From positions 1 to 64,000 of the forward strand of contig CACHHD010000003.1 in assembly GCA_902579605.1 (NCBI GenBank): a DNA stretch of 64,000 bases, read 5' to 3'. The stretch comes from an uncultured Pelagibacteraceae bacterium (GTDB lineage: Bacteria > Pseudomonadota > Alphaproteobacteria > Pelagibacterales > Pelagibacteraceae). Made by a program: the position numbers and the translations under genes. A model generated the notes under the pieces. That model did not search any database. It saw only the letters and a list, made by a program, of their open reading frames with translations, and was not told the DNA's origin. Positions 19,244 through 27,411 of this stretch are shown piece after piece (position 1 is the stretch's first letter; each line of letters opens with the position of its first letter).

Positions 19244-19921
19244 TTAACCCAATGAATTTAAAAAAGGCTGCAAACTCGCAGCCTTTTTTTTTGCAACAAA
19301 TAAACATGCAGTCGAGCTTAAAATCTTTCCATCTTTTAGTGCTCTAAGATTATTATCAATTAAGGTTTTACCCGTTGATGTTATATCAGTTATAATTTCT
19401 GATGATCCTATGAAAGGATAGGTTTCAGTAGCACCAAGACTAGGTATCAACTTATATTGAGTTACTCCTTTAGAAAGTAAAAAATCGTTAGTTAAGTTTG
19501 GATATTTAGTTGCAACTCTTAACCTTGTATTTCTTTTAGATCTGATATCAAAAGATACTTCCTCTAAATCTGCAATTGTTTGAACGTCTATCCAATCATC
19601 TGGAACTGCAACGACTAAATTAGCTTTGCCAAAGTTAAGTTTATTTTTTATAATAATCTTATCTTGTAAATTTTTTTCAGACTCATTTAATAAATCCAAG
19701 CCTGATATTCCAATATCTAGGGTGCCATCACCTAACCTTTGAATAATCTCTTTAGCATGGAGAAAAATTATTTTTAAATTTTGTTGATTTTCAATAGTTG
19801 CAAAATAATTTCTCTCTTTGTCGCTTTGTAATATCTTTAAACCATTGTCTTCAAAGAAAGATATTGCTTTATCTTTTAATCGACCTTTACTCGGTAAACC
19901 TATAGTAATTACGTTTTTCAT
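19244..19921 (-). CDS. hisG: ATP phosphoribosyltransferase, short form HisG
   Basis: The 225-residue protein is the short (HisGs) type: it starts with GLPSKGRLKDKAISFF, has DGTLDIGISGLDLL, and lacks the C-terminal ACT-like regulatory domain of the ~300-residue long form. It catalyses the first step of histidine synthesis, joining ATP and PRPP. Short HisG needs the HisZ subunit, which is encoded directly upstream with a four-base overlap. Its final codons form the groESL terminator hairpin. Confidence 0.95.
   Translation of the reverse strand: MKNVITIGLPSKGRLKDKAISFFEDNGLKILQSDKERNYFATIENQQNLKIIFLHAKEIIQRLGDGTLDIGISGLDLLNESEKNLQDKIIIKNKLNFGKANLVVAVPDDWIDVQTIADLEEVSFDIRSKRNTRLRVATKYPNLTNDFLLSKGVTQYKLIPSLGATETYPFIGSSEIITDITSTGKTLIDNNLRALKDGKILSSTACLFVAKKKAASLQPFLNSLG
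19261..19292 (+). terminator. Intrinsic terminator of groESL, embedded in hisG
   Basis: AAAAAGGCTGC, loop AAACTC, GCAGCCTTTTT and four further T residues form a perfect 11-bp stem with a U-tract on the plus strand. It lies downstream of the groEL stop (19237) but entirely inside the 3' coding end of the convergent hisG (codons for KKKAASLQPF). The symmetry means the minus-strand hisG transcript also carries this hairpin followed by U residues before its own stop codon. Confidence 0.85.
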
Positions 19922-20955
19922 ATGTTTTTCAAATTAATTGCTGCACCAACAGCTGGAATATTTTTTTTTGCCCCTAAACTTTTCAGTAAACCATCATATC
20001 GACCGCCTCTTGCAATTTCTTTCTGTCCCGCATAAATTTCAAATACTATACCTGTATAATACTCAATATCTCTTCCAAAATTAGAGATAAAAATTACATT
20101 TTCTTTAAGTTTTTTTAAGTTTTGGACTGAATTGAATTCATTAAAAATATTTTTTCTAAGTTTATTTTTTTTTGTAAAGTCTAAAAGTTTTTTTTCTAAT
20201 TGAGGTAATTTACAATTTATTTTGAGAAATGATCTTATAATTTTTACAATTTTTTTTCCTTGATTAAATGATCTCGGATCTTTTATTTTTTTATCAAATC
20301 TATTTAATATTTCTAATATCGATCTACCCGAAATTACTTTGTCTTGTTCCATCTTTTTCATTTCATAAAATCGTTTCTTATCTATATCAAATGTTTCAGC
20401 ATCAATATCTGAATTTTTTTCCAATCTTTTTAAAAGATCATCAAAATATTTAGGTCTCCAAAAATGTCTAATTAATCTTAATTTCCATCTCTCAGGCATT
20501 TCAAGCGAGTTTATTAAACTCTTAAATAAACTTACGTCTCCTACTTTAATTTTGATTTTTTTACTTTTAATTTTTCTGGCAGAATTTAAAATTGTTGAAA
20601 TAACTTTAAAATCATCTTTTATTTGATTTTTAGAACCAAAAATTTCAATTCCTAACTGATCATTTATGAATTCAGAATTTTTCTTTTCTGATTTCCTGTA
20701 AGCTTGGCCTGAGTAATAAATTTTTGATTTAGTTTTTTTTTGTAAATAATTTATGGAGGATGCTACTGTAAGATCAGGTCTTAAGCACATGATTTTCCCG
20801 TTCTCACTCTCAAAAGTAAGCATTGAGCTTCTGAATTTTTCACCAGATCTCTCTATAATATACTCAGAATCTAATAGTACGTCTGGTTCCGACAGCACAA
20901 ACCCACTGTTTTTAAAAGTTTTAATAATTTGTTCAGATAATTTTTTTGATCTCAT
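19918..20955 (-). CDS. hisZ: ATP phosphoribosyltransferase regulatory subunit HisZ
   Basis: The 345-residue protein resembles a class II histidyl-tRNA synthetase catalytic core: LRPDLTVASSINYL is a motif 2-like region, with RDIEYYTGIVFEIY and ARGGRYDGL. It lacks the anticodon-binding domain. This is the pattern of HisZ, the regulatory partner that makes short HisG active and confers histidine feedback. It overlaps hisS by 23 bases and hisG by four, so the hisS-hisZ-hisG set is probably one operon linking tRNA-His charging to histidine synthesis. Confidence 0.9.
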   Translation of the reverse strand: MRSKKLSEQIIKTFKNSGFVLSEPDVLLDSEYIIERSGEKFRSSMLTFESENGKIMCLRPDLTVASSINYLQKKTKSKIYYSGQAYRKSEKKNSEFINDQLGIEIFGSKNQIKDDFKVISTILNSARKIKSKKIKIKVGDVSLFKSLINSLEMPERWKLRLIRHFWRPKYFDDLLKRLEKNSDIDAETFDIDKKRFYEMKKMEQDKVISGRSILEILNRFDKKIKDPRSFNQGKKIVKIIRSFLKINCKLPQLEKKLLDFTKKNKLRKNIFNEFNSVQNLKKLKENVIFISNFGRDIEYYTGIVFEIYAGQKEIARGGRYDGLLKSLGAKKNIPAVGAAINLKNI

Positions 20956-22267
20956 TCACTAACTCTTTAATCGTTGCTGATTTTTCATTTCCAGACACTA
21001 AATTTCGTAATGTTGGTTTACCTCTTTTGATTTCGTTTTCACCATAAAGGATAACAGCTGGTGATTTTATCTTATTTGCATATTCCATCTGTTTTTTAAG
21101 CTTTCCCTCTCCAGGATAAATTTCTGTACTTATACCCTCAGATCTTAAAATTGTTTGTAAACCAATATAATCTTTCATTGAACTTTTTTCGAAAATACAA
21201 ATAACAATAGGTTTTGTTTGTTTAATTTTGAATTCTTTTTTTTGCGTCAACGCATAAACTAACCTGTCCAATCCAATAGAGATACCAGTGGCAGGGGCAT
21301 CATAATTACCAAAATTACTTACGAGATTGTCATATCTTCCGCCGCCACCGATTGAGCCAAACTGTACGACTTGTCCTTTATTATTTTTAACATCAAATTT
21401 CAAGTTCACTTCAAAAATTGGACCCGTATAATATTCCAGTCCCCTTATAACAGATGGATCAACCTCGAAGTTACCGAAGTTATAATTATTAAATATTTTT
21501 AATATTTCTTTTAAATCTTCAGTTTCAGGTGATTTATTGTTTAATTCCTTTTCTATTAAATCTATATTTTTTAAACTTAAATTTGCTCCCTTAGTAAAAT
21601 CTCCAGACTTATCTTTTCGGCCTTCACCCAACAATTTTTTTACCCCATCCCAGCCAAGTCTATCAACTTTATCTAAAGTTCTAAGAATTGTAAGTTTTTG
21701 GTTGTTGTTATCTATTTTAATTTTTTTAAATATTTCTTCAGTAATTTTTCTTGATGATATTTTAATAATATATTCTTTTTTATTTAATCCACAATTCTCA
21801 AGTATTTCTGAAATCAAAACACATAATTCAGCGTCAGCTTGTAAGCTTTTTGTGCCAACAAAATCTGCATCAAATTGCAAAAATTCTCTAAATCTTCCTG
21901 GTCCAGGTTTTTCATTTCTCCATACTGTTCCGAGCTGGTATCTTTTAAAAGGTTTTGGAATTTCTAAATAATTTTTTGCAACATATCTGGCTAACGGTGC
22001 AGTCAGATCATACCTGAGAGACAGCCAGTTTTTTTCGTCTTGAAATGAAAAAACACCTTCATCTGGTCTATCTTTGTCAGGTAAAAATTTTCCAATACTC
22101 TCCGTATACTCAAAACTTGGGGTTTCGAGATACTGAAAACCGTACTTGATCATGACTTTCTTAATATTAGAAATTATAAAATCACGTACGAGTAATTCTT
22201 TTTCTTGTCTATCAACAAACCCTAACGGAAGTTCTTTTGAGGGTTTGTTTTTTTTATCTTTATTCAT
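20933..22267 (-). CDS. hisS: Histidyl-tRNA synthetase
   Basis: The 444-residue class II synthetase starts at the ATG at 22267 (MNKDKKNKPSKELP); the track's 22 extra residues are translated from the tRNA-His gene. Visible motifs are RYDLTAPLARYV (motif 2 region), QFDADFVG, RGLEYYTGPIFE and GGGGRYDNLV (motif 3 region), then a C-terminal anticodon-binding domain. The His signature RGLEYYTGPIFE differs from the common bacterial RGLDYYTRTVFE and recalls the divergent alphaproteobacterial HisRS type. Only four bases separate its ATG from the tRNA CCA. Confidence 0.93.
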   Translation of the reverse strand: MNKDKKNKPSKELPLGFVDRQEKELLVRDFIISNIKKVMIKYGFQYLETPSFEYTESIGKFLPDKDRPDEGVFSFQDEKNWLSLRYDLTAPLARYVAKNYLEIPKPFKRYQLGTVWRNEKPGPGRFREFLQFDADFVGTKSLQADAELCVLISEILENCGLNKKEYIIKISSRKITEEIFKKIKIDNNNQKLTILRTLDKVDRLGWDGVKKLLGEGRKDKSGDFTKGANLSLKNIDLIEKELNNKSPETEDLKEILKIFNNYNFGNFEVDPSVIRGLEYYTGPIFEVNLKFDVKNNKGQVVQFGSIGGGGRYDNLVSNFGNYDAPATGISIGLDRLVYALTQKKEFKIKQTKPIVICIFEKSSMKDYIGLQTILRSEGISTEIYPGEGKLKKQMEYANKIKSPAVILYGENEIKRGKPTLRNLVSGNEKSATIKELVNEIKKII

Positions 22268-22271
22268 TTTA

Positions 22272-22348
22272 TGGTACAGCAGGGTGGATTCGAACCACCG
22301 ACCCCTAGTTCCACAAACTAGTGCTCTAACCAACTGAGCTACTGCTGC
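22272..22348 (-). tRNA. tRNA-His (GTG anticodon)
   Basis: A complete 77-base cloverleaf reads on the minus strand: acceptor GCAGCAG, D-arm GCTC...GAGC, anticodon stem CTAGT/ACTAG with loop TTGTGGA (anticodon GTG), T-arm GGTGG TTCGAAT CCACC, and an encoded CCA. The acceptor ends with a G1-U72 pair and discriminator A73; the base at position -1 is T, not G. Canonical bacterial tRNA-His has G-1 paired with C73. The form seen here matches the divergent alphaproteobacterial class (for example Caulobacter). Confidence 0.97.
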
Positions 22349-22407
22349 ATAACTCCTTTTTATATTAATTATTAATAAATTTGTATTTTAAAATGTTTAA
22401 TGATTTA

Positions 22408-22443
22408 GCTAAGCATAAGCCTAGCGTGCATTCTGTGAGAATG
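22408..22443 (-). repeat. Two adjacent small hairpins upstream of tRNA-His
   Basis: On the minus strand CATTCT-CAC-AGAATG (22443-22429) is followed three bases later by GCTAGG-CTTATG-CTTAGC (22425-22408, one G-U pair). They lie between the cold-shock gene and tRNA-His, in a region that probably also holds the tRNA promoter. No coding potential is visible. They may be part of a small RNA or a leader that is removed during tRNA maturation; neither is shown. Confidence 0.4.
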
Positions 22444-22523
22444 TGAATAAATTTTAAATGTGTTCTTTTTAATCATTACTGTCTATGTAAGAAAAAATTG
22501 TGTCTTTTTCAAGGATTAATTAA

Positions 22524-22553
22524 CGGGACATCAGCTAAAAAGCCTTAGTCCCG
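22524..22553 (-). terminator. Hairpin downstream of the cold-shock gene
   Basis: On the minus strand CGGGAC-TAA-GGCT-TTTT-AGCT-GAT-GTCCCG folds into a 6-bp stem, a symmetric 3x3 internal loop, a 4-bp stem with one G-U pair and a UUUU tetraloop. It begins 28 bases after the csp stop. It is followed by GTTAATTAATCC, not a clean U-tract, so it could be a weak terminator, a 3'-end stabilising structure, or a piece of a small RNA. Confidence 0.5.
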
Positions 22554-22580
22554 CTAATTTATGATTTGGAAAATTTAGAA

Positions 22581-22793
22581 TTAAGATGTTTTCTGCAATT
22601 TTACTGCAGCAGGACCTTTTTCCGTGCTCTCCACTTCAAACGTTAATTCATCACCTTCGTTTAAATATTTTAAACCAGCTTCTCTAACAGCTGAAGAGTG
22701 AACGAACACGTCTTTTTCTTTGTCTTCTCTTTCAATGAAACCATAACCTTTAGTTCCATTAAACCACTTTACTTTACCTTTTAGTGTACTCAT
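22581..22793 (-). CDS. Cold-shock domain protein (CspA family)
   Basis: The 70-residue protein is a single cold-shock domain. It has [19 protein letters not shown] with RNP1-like KGYGFI, and [10 protein letters not shown] with RNP2-like VFVH. It binds single-stranded RNA or DNA and probably melts structured mRNA. The length is normal. It is transcribed alone: accA upstream ends more than 130 bases away, and a hairpin follows the gene. Its leader (22794-22880) contains a perfect 8-bp inverted repeat. Confidence 0.95.
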   Translation of the reverse strand: MSTLKGKVKWFNGTKGYGFIEREDKEKDVFVHSSAVREAGLKYLNEGDELTFEVESTEKGPAAVKLQKTS

Positions 22794-22824
22794 TGTTTTT
22801 ACTTATCCTTATTTGTTTAACTAA

Positions 22825-22844
22825 TGTTAGTATAATTACTAACA
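22825..22844 (-). repeat. Inverted repeat in the csp leader
   Basis: TGTTAGTA-TAAT-TACTAACA is a perfect 8-bp inverted repeat with a four-base loop, 31 bases upstream of the csp ATG. A TTGACA-like -35 element lies further upstream on the minus strand (22879-22874), so the repeat would sit in the 5' untranslated region. It could be a cold-responsive RNA hairpin or an operator; the sequence alone does not decide. Confidence 0.45.
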
Positions 22845-22925
22845 GGGCTTCTTAAATAGATTAAATTTAAAATTGTCAAGATTTGATTAGCATTAAATTG
22901 CGATTTATTTGAAAAAATTGCAATT

Positions 22926-24041
22926 TTACAACAAAACTTTAGAAAGCAATGCGATAATTGAGGCAATAATAGCCAGTCCTAATGCTGAAAATAAATATTT
23001 TTTTTGAGTGAAAATTCTATTAAATCTTATAGAAATTGGCTCTTTGTATTCTAAACCAATATCTCCTTCAAAAGATGGTTTTGTGAAACCTCCTTCTCTT
23101 CCAATTTTTAAAAATTTATTTTTTCTATGATCGAATATTTGCTCTGGGACCATATTTTCAAAATAATCTAAATTTTTTAAAATATTATTTTTTATACTGT
23201 GCGCAATTTCATCAAGGTTTCTATGCGCTCCTCCTAACGGCTCAGGTATGATATCATCTATGACTCCAAGTTTAAGCAGGTCTTGAGCTGAAAGTTTCAT
23301 TGCTTCAGCGGCTTCTAAAGATTTACTAGGGTCTCTCCACAAAATTGATGCACAGCCTTCAGGAGATATAACTGAGTAAATAGAGTTTTCTAACATTATG
23401 ACTTTATTAGAAGATGCTAGAGCAATAGCGCCGCCCGATCCTCCTTCACCGATTATAACAGAGATATTAGGTACATTTAGTGACATACAACATTCAATTG
23501 AGTGAGCTATCGCAGATGCCTGGCCTCTCTGTTCTGCTCCTATTCCAGGGTAAGCACCTGGTGTGTCAATAAAAGTAATAATAGGAATTTTAAATCTATC
23601 TGCAAGTTTCATTAACCTAATACACTTTCTGTAACCTTCTGGTCTCATCATACCAAAATTTTTTTCTATCCTAGTATTTAAGTCTTCTCCTTTTTCTTGA
23701 CCAATAACTAATACCGACTTTTCATTAATTAATCCAAATCCAGCAGTTACAGATTGATCGTCTCCAAAATATCTATCGCCAGCAAGAGGAGTAAAATTGT
23801 TAAATATTTTTTTTATATAAAAACTTGCTCGTGGTCTGTCCTCATGTCTTGCAACTTGAGTTTTTTGCCAACTGTTAAGGTTAGAGTAAATGCTCTTTAA
23901 TTTTGAGTTAATTTGATCTTGAGTTGATTTTATTTTATTTGTATCTACCTCTGAAATACTCTCGCCACCTGGACTTTTGAGTAATTCCATCTCGTCTTCT
24001 AGAGTTTTTATATCTTTTTCAAATTCTAGGTAATTTTTCAT
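22926..24041 (-). CDS. accA: Acetyl-CoA carboxylase carboxyltransferase subunit alpha, with C-terminal membrane tail
   Basis: The 371-residue protein is AccA. It has an N-terminal helical region, then RPRASFYIKKIF, GDDQSVTAGFG, IITFIDTPGAYPGIGAEQRGQ and IGEGGSGGAIAL. With AccD it transfers a carboxyl group from biotin to acetyl-CoA. The family ends near residue 315 (HRKNKFLKIGR), as in the 319-residue E. coli enzyme. Here an extra ~56 residues follow, ending in KKYLFSALGLAIIASIIALL, a good transmembrane helix. This may tether the complex to the membrane. AccD is encoded at the end of this window. Confidence 0.94.
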   Translation of the reverse strand: MKNYLEFEKDIKTLEDEMELLKSPGGESISEVDTNKIKSTQDQINSKLKSIYSNLNSWQKTQVARHEDRPRASFYIKKIFNNFTPLAGDRYFGDDQSVTAGFGLINEKSVLVIGQEKGEDLNTRIEKNFGMMRPEGYRKCIRLMKLADRFKIPIITFIDTPGAYPGIGAEQRGQASAIAHSIECCMSLNVPNISVIIGEGGSGGAIALASSNKVIMLENSIYSVISPEGCASILWRDPSKSLEAAEAMKLSAQDLLKLGVIDDIIPEPLGGAHRNLDEIAHSIKNNILKNLDYFENMVPEQIFDHRKNKFLKIGREGGFTKPSFEGDIGLEYKEPISIRFNRIFTQKKYLFSALGLAIIASIIALLSKVLL

Positions 24042-24094
24042 AGGTGATTTCTATAATAATTTATTGATTAATAGAATCAAAATAAGTCAATAAA

Positions 24095-24122
24095 TTGTCA
24101 ATAAACTGAGATCAATTATCAT
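24095..24122 (+). promoter_or_regulatory. Probable sigma-70 promoter of the glycine riboswitch / glcB
   Basis: TTGTCA (24095-24100) and TATCAT (24117-24122) are spaced by 16 bases, each one mismatch from the sigma-70 consensus hexamers. Transcription would start near 24129, about 35 bases before the first aptamer, leaving a leader of about 190 bases. In such an AT-rich region chance matches are common, so this is a plausible rather than firm call. Confidence 0.45.
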
Positions 24123-24162
24123 TTGACTTTGAAGTTTTACTAGGAGAAAATATTAAAAAAAA

Positions 24163-24306
24163 CGGGAGAGACTACTTAATTGTAGCGCCGAAGGAGCAAC
24201 CACCCCGGAAACTCTCAGGCAAAAGGACCGTAAAAGTAAAATTCTGGAAAGAGACGAGTTCTCACCGAAGGAGTAAATCTCTCAGGTACCGATACAGATG
24301 GGGTAA
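24163..24306 (+). promoter_or_regulatory. Tandem glycine riboswitch upstream of glcB
   Basis: The first aptamer runs from CGGGAGAGACTAC through GCGCCGAAGGAGCAA to CTCTCAGGCAAAAGGACCG. It contains the conserved GCCGAAGGAGCAA and CTCTCAGGCAAAAGGACCG blocks of the glycine motif. The second aptamer (about 24243-24306) has ACCGAAGGAGTAAA and CTCTCAGGTACCGATACAGA, with a more degenerate 3' part. They are joined by a short linker, as in cooperative tandem riboswitches. The element ends about 12 bases before the glcB ATG with no clear terminator, so translational control or RNA turnover is more likely than attenuation. Confidence 0.93.
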
Positions 24307-24318
24307 GATTGGTGCTAT

Positions 24319-26484
24319 ATGAAATTTATTAATAAAAATGAGTTAAAAATAAACCAGACTTTTTTTAATTTTATAAATGAAGAAGTGCTACCTGGTACAA
24401 ACATAAAACAAGATCATTTCTGGAATAGATTTGCAAAAGTAATTCATGAATTGGCTCCAATAAACAAAAAACTCATTGAAAAAAGAGAAAAAATACAAAA
24501 ACAAATTGATGACTGGCATTTAAGTAACTCTAGGGAACAATTTGATAAAAATAAATACACCCAATTTCTTAAATCAATTTCTTACATTGTAGATGAAGGA
24601 GATGATTTTAAAATTGATACTTCAAATGTTGACGAAGAAATTGCAAAAATTGCAGGTCCACAACTTGTTGTTCCAGTAGATAATGCTAGATACGCTTTAA
24701 ATGCAGCCAATGCTCGTTGGGGCAGCTTATATGACTCTCTATACGGAACAGACGTAATTCCTGGCGAAAAAGGTAATTCATTTAATAAAGAACGCGCGGA
24801 AAAAGTAATAGTATATGTAAGAAATTTTCTTGATGAAATTTTTTCATTAAAAAAAGATAGTTGGAAAAATATAGATAAAATTGAAATTGAAAATAATAAA
24901 TTAATTTTAAACATTAATAATGAAAAAATTAATTTAAAAAATGAAAATCAATTTATAGGTTTTAATGGTGATAAATCATCTCCAACTTCCATATTGCTTA
25001 AAAACAACAACCTTCATTTTGATATAATAATAGACCCTAGCAGTCCAATTGGAAAAGGGGATAAAGCAAATATATCTGACTTTATAGTAGAATCAGCTAT
25101 CTCAACAATTATAGATAATGAAGACTCAGTAGCGGCAGTTGATGGGGAAGATAAAGTAAATTGCTACAGGAATTGGTTAGGTTTGATGAAAGGAGACTTA
25201 ACCGCAAATATGGAAAAAAATGGAAAAAAATTTGTTCGAAAATTAAACCCAAACAGAACTTATTTATCAAAAGAAGGAAAAAAAATAACATTACATGGCA
25301 GAGCGTTACTTCTTAACCGTAATGTAGGTCATTTGATGACTAATCCTGCAATAATACTAAAAGACGGTTCTGAAATTCCTGAAGGAATTATGGATGCGTT
25401 TGTATCTACCATGTGTGCTTTGCATGATTTTAAAAATAAAAATAACTCAAGAACTGGTTCTATTTATATAGTGAAACCTAAAATGCATGGTCCAGAGGAA
25501 GTTGCTTTTACAGATAAATTATTTAGTAAAGTGGAGGAAGTATTAGATTTAAAGAAATATACTATGAAAGTTGGAATAATGGATGAGGAAAGAAGAACTA
25601 CGGTAAATTTAAAAGAATGTATTAGGCAAGTAAAATACAGAATAGTTTTTATTAATACTGGATTTTTAGACCGAACTGGTGACGAAATGCACACTTCATT
25701 TGAAGCGGGTCCAATGATTTTTAAAGGTGAGATGAAAAAATCAACTTGGTTGAACTCTTATGAGGATTGGAATGTTGATATTGGATTAAGCTGTGGATTT
25801 TCTGGAAAAGCTCAAATTGGAAAAGGTATGTGGGCAATGCCAGATCAAATGGCAAATATGATGGATCAGAAAATTGGTCATCCTAAATCAGGTGCAAACT
25901 GTGCTTGGGTACCTTCTCCTACCGCTGCAACTTTACACTCAATGCATTACCATAAAGTGGATGTTTTTAAAGAACAGGATAAAATTAAATCTAGAAATAA
26001 AACTAATTTGGAAAATCTTTTAGAAATACCAAGGGCTGATAGACCTAATTGGTCTATTGAAGACATTAATCGTGAATTAGAAAATAACGCACAAGGTATA
26101 CTTGGATATGTTGTTAGATGGATCGACCATGGTGTAGGTTGTTCAAAAGTACCAGACATAAATAATGTAGGTTTAATGGAAGATAGAGCAACATTAAGAA
26201 TTTCTTCTCAACATATAGCTAACTGGCTTCATCATGGAATATGTACAAAAGATCAGGTTTTAAAAGTAATGAAAAAAATGGCCACTATTGTTGATAATCA
26301 AAATGAAAAGGACCCTGCCTATACAAGAGGTGGAAGGTCTAGTTATAAAAAAATGTCTGATGACTTTGAAAATTCAATAGCCTTCTCAGCTGCTTGCGAT
26401 TTAGTATTTAAAGGAAGAGTTCAGCCATCTGGCTATACTGAACCCCTTTTGCATCAAAAAAGACTCGAAAGGAAAAGCGCTTAA
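24319..26484 (+). CDS. glcB: Malate synthase G
   Basis: The 721-residue protein is malate synthase [50 protein letters not shown] and [15 protein letters not shown] (region with catalytic Arg and Glu), then [11 protein letters not shown]. It condenses glyoxylate with acetyl-CoA to malate. Length matches the G isoform (about 720), not the ~530-residue A form. It stands alone behind a tandem glycine riboswitch and converges with recR one base later. The riboswitch fits a role in using glycine as a carbon source via glyoxylate. Confidence 0.97.
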   Translation: MKFINKNELKINQTFFNFINEEVLPGTNIKQDHFWNRFAKVIHELAPINKKLIEKREKIQKQIDDWHLSNSREQFDKNKYTQFLKSISYIVDEGDDFKIDTSNVDEEIAKIAGPQLVVPVDNARYALNAANARWGSLYDSLYGTDVIPGEKGNSFNKERAEKVIVYVRNFLDEIFSLKKDSWKNIDKIEIENNKLILNINNEKINLKNENQFIGFNGDKSSPTSILLKNNNLHFDIIIDPSSPIGKGDKANISDFIVESAISTIIDNEDSVAAVDGEDKVNCYRNWLGLMKGDLTANMEKNGKKFVRKLNPNRTYLSKEGKKITLHGRALLLNRNVGHLMTNPAIILKDGSEIPEGIMDAFVSTMCALHDFKNKNNSRTGSIYIVKPKMHGPEEVAFTDKLFSKVEEVLDLKKYTMKVGIMDEERRTTVNLKECIRQVKYRIVFINTGFLDRTGDEMHTSFEAGPMIFKGEMKKSTWLNSYEDWNVDIGLSCGFSGKAQIGKGMWAMPDQMANMMDQKIGHPKSGANCAWVPSPTAATLHSMHYHKVDVFKEQDKIKSRNKTNLENLLEIPRADRPNWSIEDINRELENNAQGILGYVVRWIDHGVGCSKVPDINNVGLMEDRATLRISSQHIANWLHHGICTKDQVLKVMKKMATIVDNQNEKDPAYTRGGRSSYKKMSDDFENSIAFSAACDLVFKGRVQPSGYTEPLLHQKRLERKSA

Positions 26485-26485
26485 C

Positions 26486-27091
26486 TTAACTATCTGTTAC
26501 AGGCACCCTATTTTTAAAAGCTGAAAAAAGTGTTCCATCATCTAATTGTTCTATTTCACCTCCTACCGGTAATCCTTGAGCTAATTTAGTAATTTTTATT
26601 TTATCGTTTTTGATTAAATCCTCTATGTAATGTGCAGTGGTTTGTCCTTCTATTGTTGCGCTAGTAGCAATTATTACCTCTTTTAAATTATTTTTTTTAA
26701 CCCTTTCGACAAGTGATTTTACTAACATATTTTTATTTTCTATATTATCCTGAGAATTTATTGTTCCACCAAGAATGTGATAGTGACCTTTATAAATGTT
26801 TGCAGAATCAATCACCCACATATCAGCTAAATTTTCTACTATACAAATTTTATCGTAATTTGTATCAGTTTCACATAAACATGTTTTATCAATAATTTTT
26901 AAATTTCCACAGTTAGAACATCTTACTACTTTTTTATAAACGCTGGCCAAAGACTTGGCCAAAGGTTTAATCATGTTGTCTTTATTATTTATAAGTTTCA
27001 AAATAATTCTTTTTGCAGACTTTGGTCCAAGACCCGGAAGTTTTGAAAATTGTTTAATCAACTCGTCTATTTCTACAATATTATTATCCAT
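26486..27091 (-). CDS. recR: Recombination mediator RecR
   Basis: The 201-residue protein has the N-terminal helix-hairpin-helix (KLPGLGPKSAKRIIL), a central Cys-rich zinc site, and a Toprim domain beginning IVENLADMWVI and containing IIATSATIEGQTTAHYI. The C-terminal ARGLPVGGEIEQLD-like block appears as AQGLPVGGEIEQLDDGT. It works with RecO to load RecA at gaps. The second zinc half-site reads CLC rather than the usual CxxC. It overlaps ybaB by one base. Confidence 0.95.
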   Translation of the reverse strand: MDNNIVEIDELIKQFSKLPGLGPKSAKRIILKLINNKDNMIKPLAKSLASVYKKVVRCSNCGNLKIIDKTCLCETDTNYDKICIVENLADMWVIDSANIYKGHYHILGGTINSQDNIENKNMLVKSLVERVKKNNLKEVIIATSATIEGQTTAHYIEDLIKNDKIKITKLAQGLPVGGEIEQLDDGTLFSAFKNRVPVTDS

Positions 27092-27411
27092 TATGATGGG
27101 AACTTAATATCAAACGGGAGATTAATACCGCCTGTGATTTTAGAAATCTCCTCAGAAGATTTTTTTTTTAAGTTTTCTTTTGCGTTATTAAAAGCAGCAA
27201 TTATTAAATCGTTAATAATTTCTTGATTTTCTTTTTTCGCCTCTTCACTTATTAAAATTGACTTTAATTCGTAATCACCAGATAAAACCACTTTTACTAA
27301 ATTACCACCTGAGACACCCTCTACTTGAATATTTTTAATTTCATTTTGAGCTTCTTTCATTTTTTTTTGCATTTCTTTTGCTTTTTCTAACATGTCATTA
27401 AAATTTGTCAT
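27091..27411 (-). CDS. Nucleoid-associated protein, YbaB/EbfC family
   Basis: The 106-residue protein has the YbaB/EbfC layout: MLEKAKEMQKKMKEAQNEI, an N-terminal coiled-coil helix, then VEGVSGGNLVKVVLSGDYEL and a C-terminal helix with AAFNNAKEN. The dimer binds DNA and is thought to help organise the nucleoid. The dnaX-ybaB-recR order is conserved widely in bacteria. It overlaps dnaX by four bases (ATGA) and shares one base with recR. Confidence 0.94.
   Translation of the reverse strand: MTNFNDMLEKAKEMQKKMKEAQNEIKNIQVEGVSGGNLVKVVLSGDYELKSILISEEAKKENQEIINDLIIAAFNNAKENLKKKSSEEISKITGGINLPFDIKFPS

Noticed and set aside
22268-22333. N-terminal extension of hisS in the ORF track
   Set aside because: These 22 codons are the tRNA-His gene read as protein; the real HisRS start is the ATG at 22267.
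24123-24156. TTGACT with TATTAA as the glcB promoter
   Set aside because: The spacing of 22 bases is too long; the TTGTCA/TATCAT pair just upstream is better placed.
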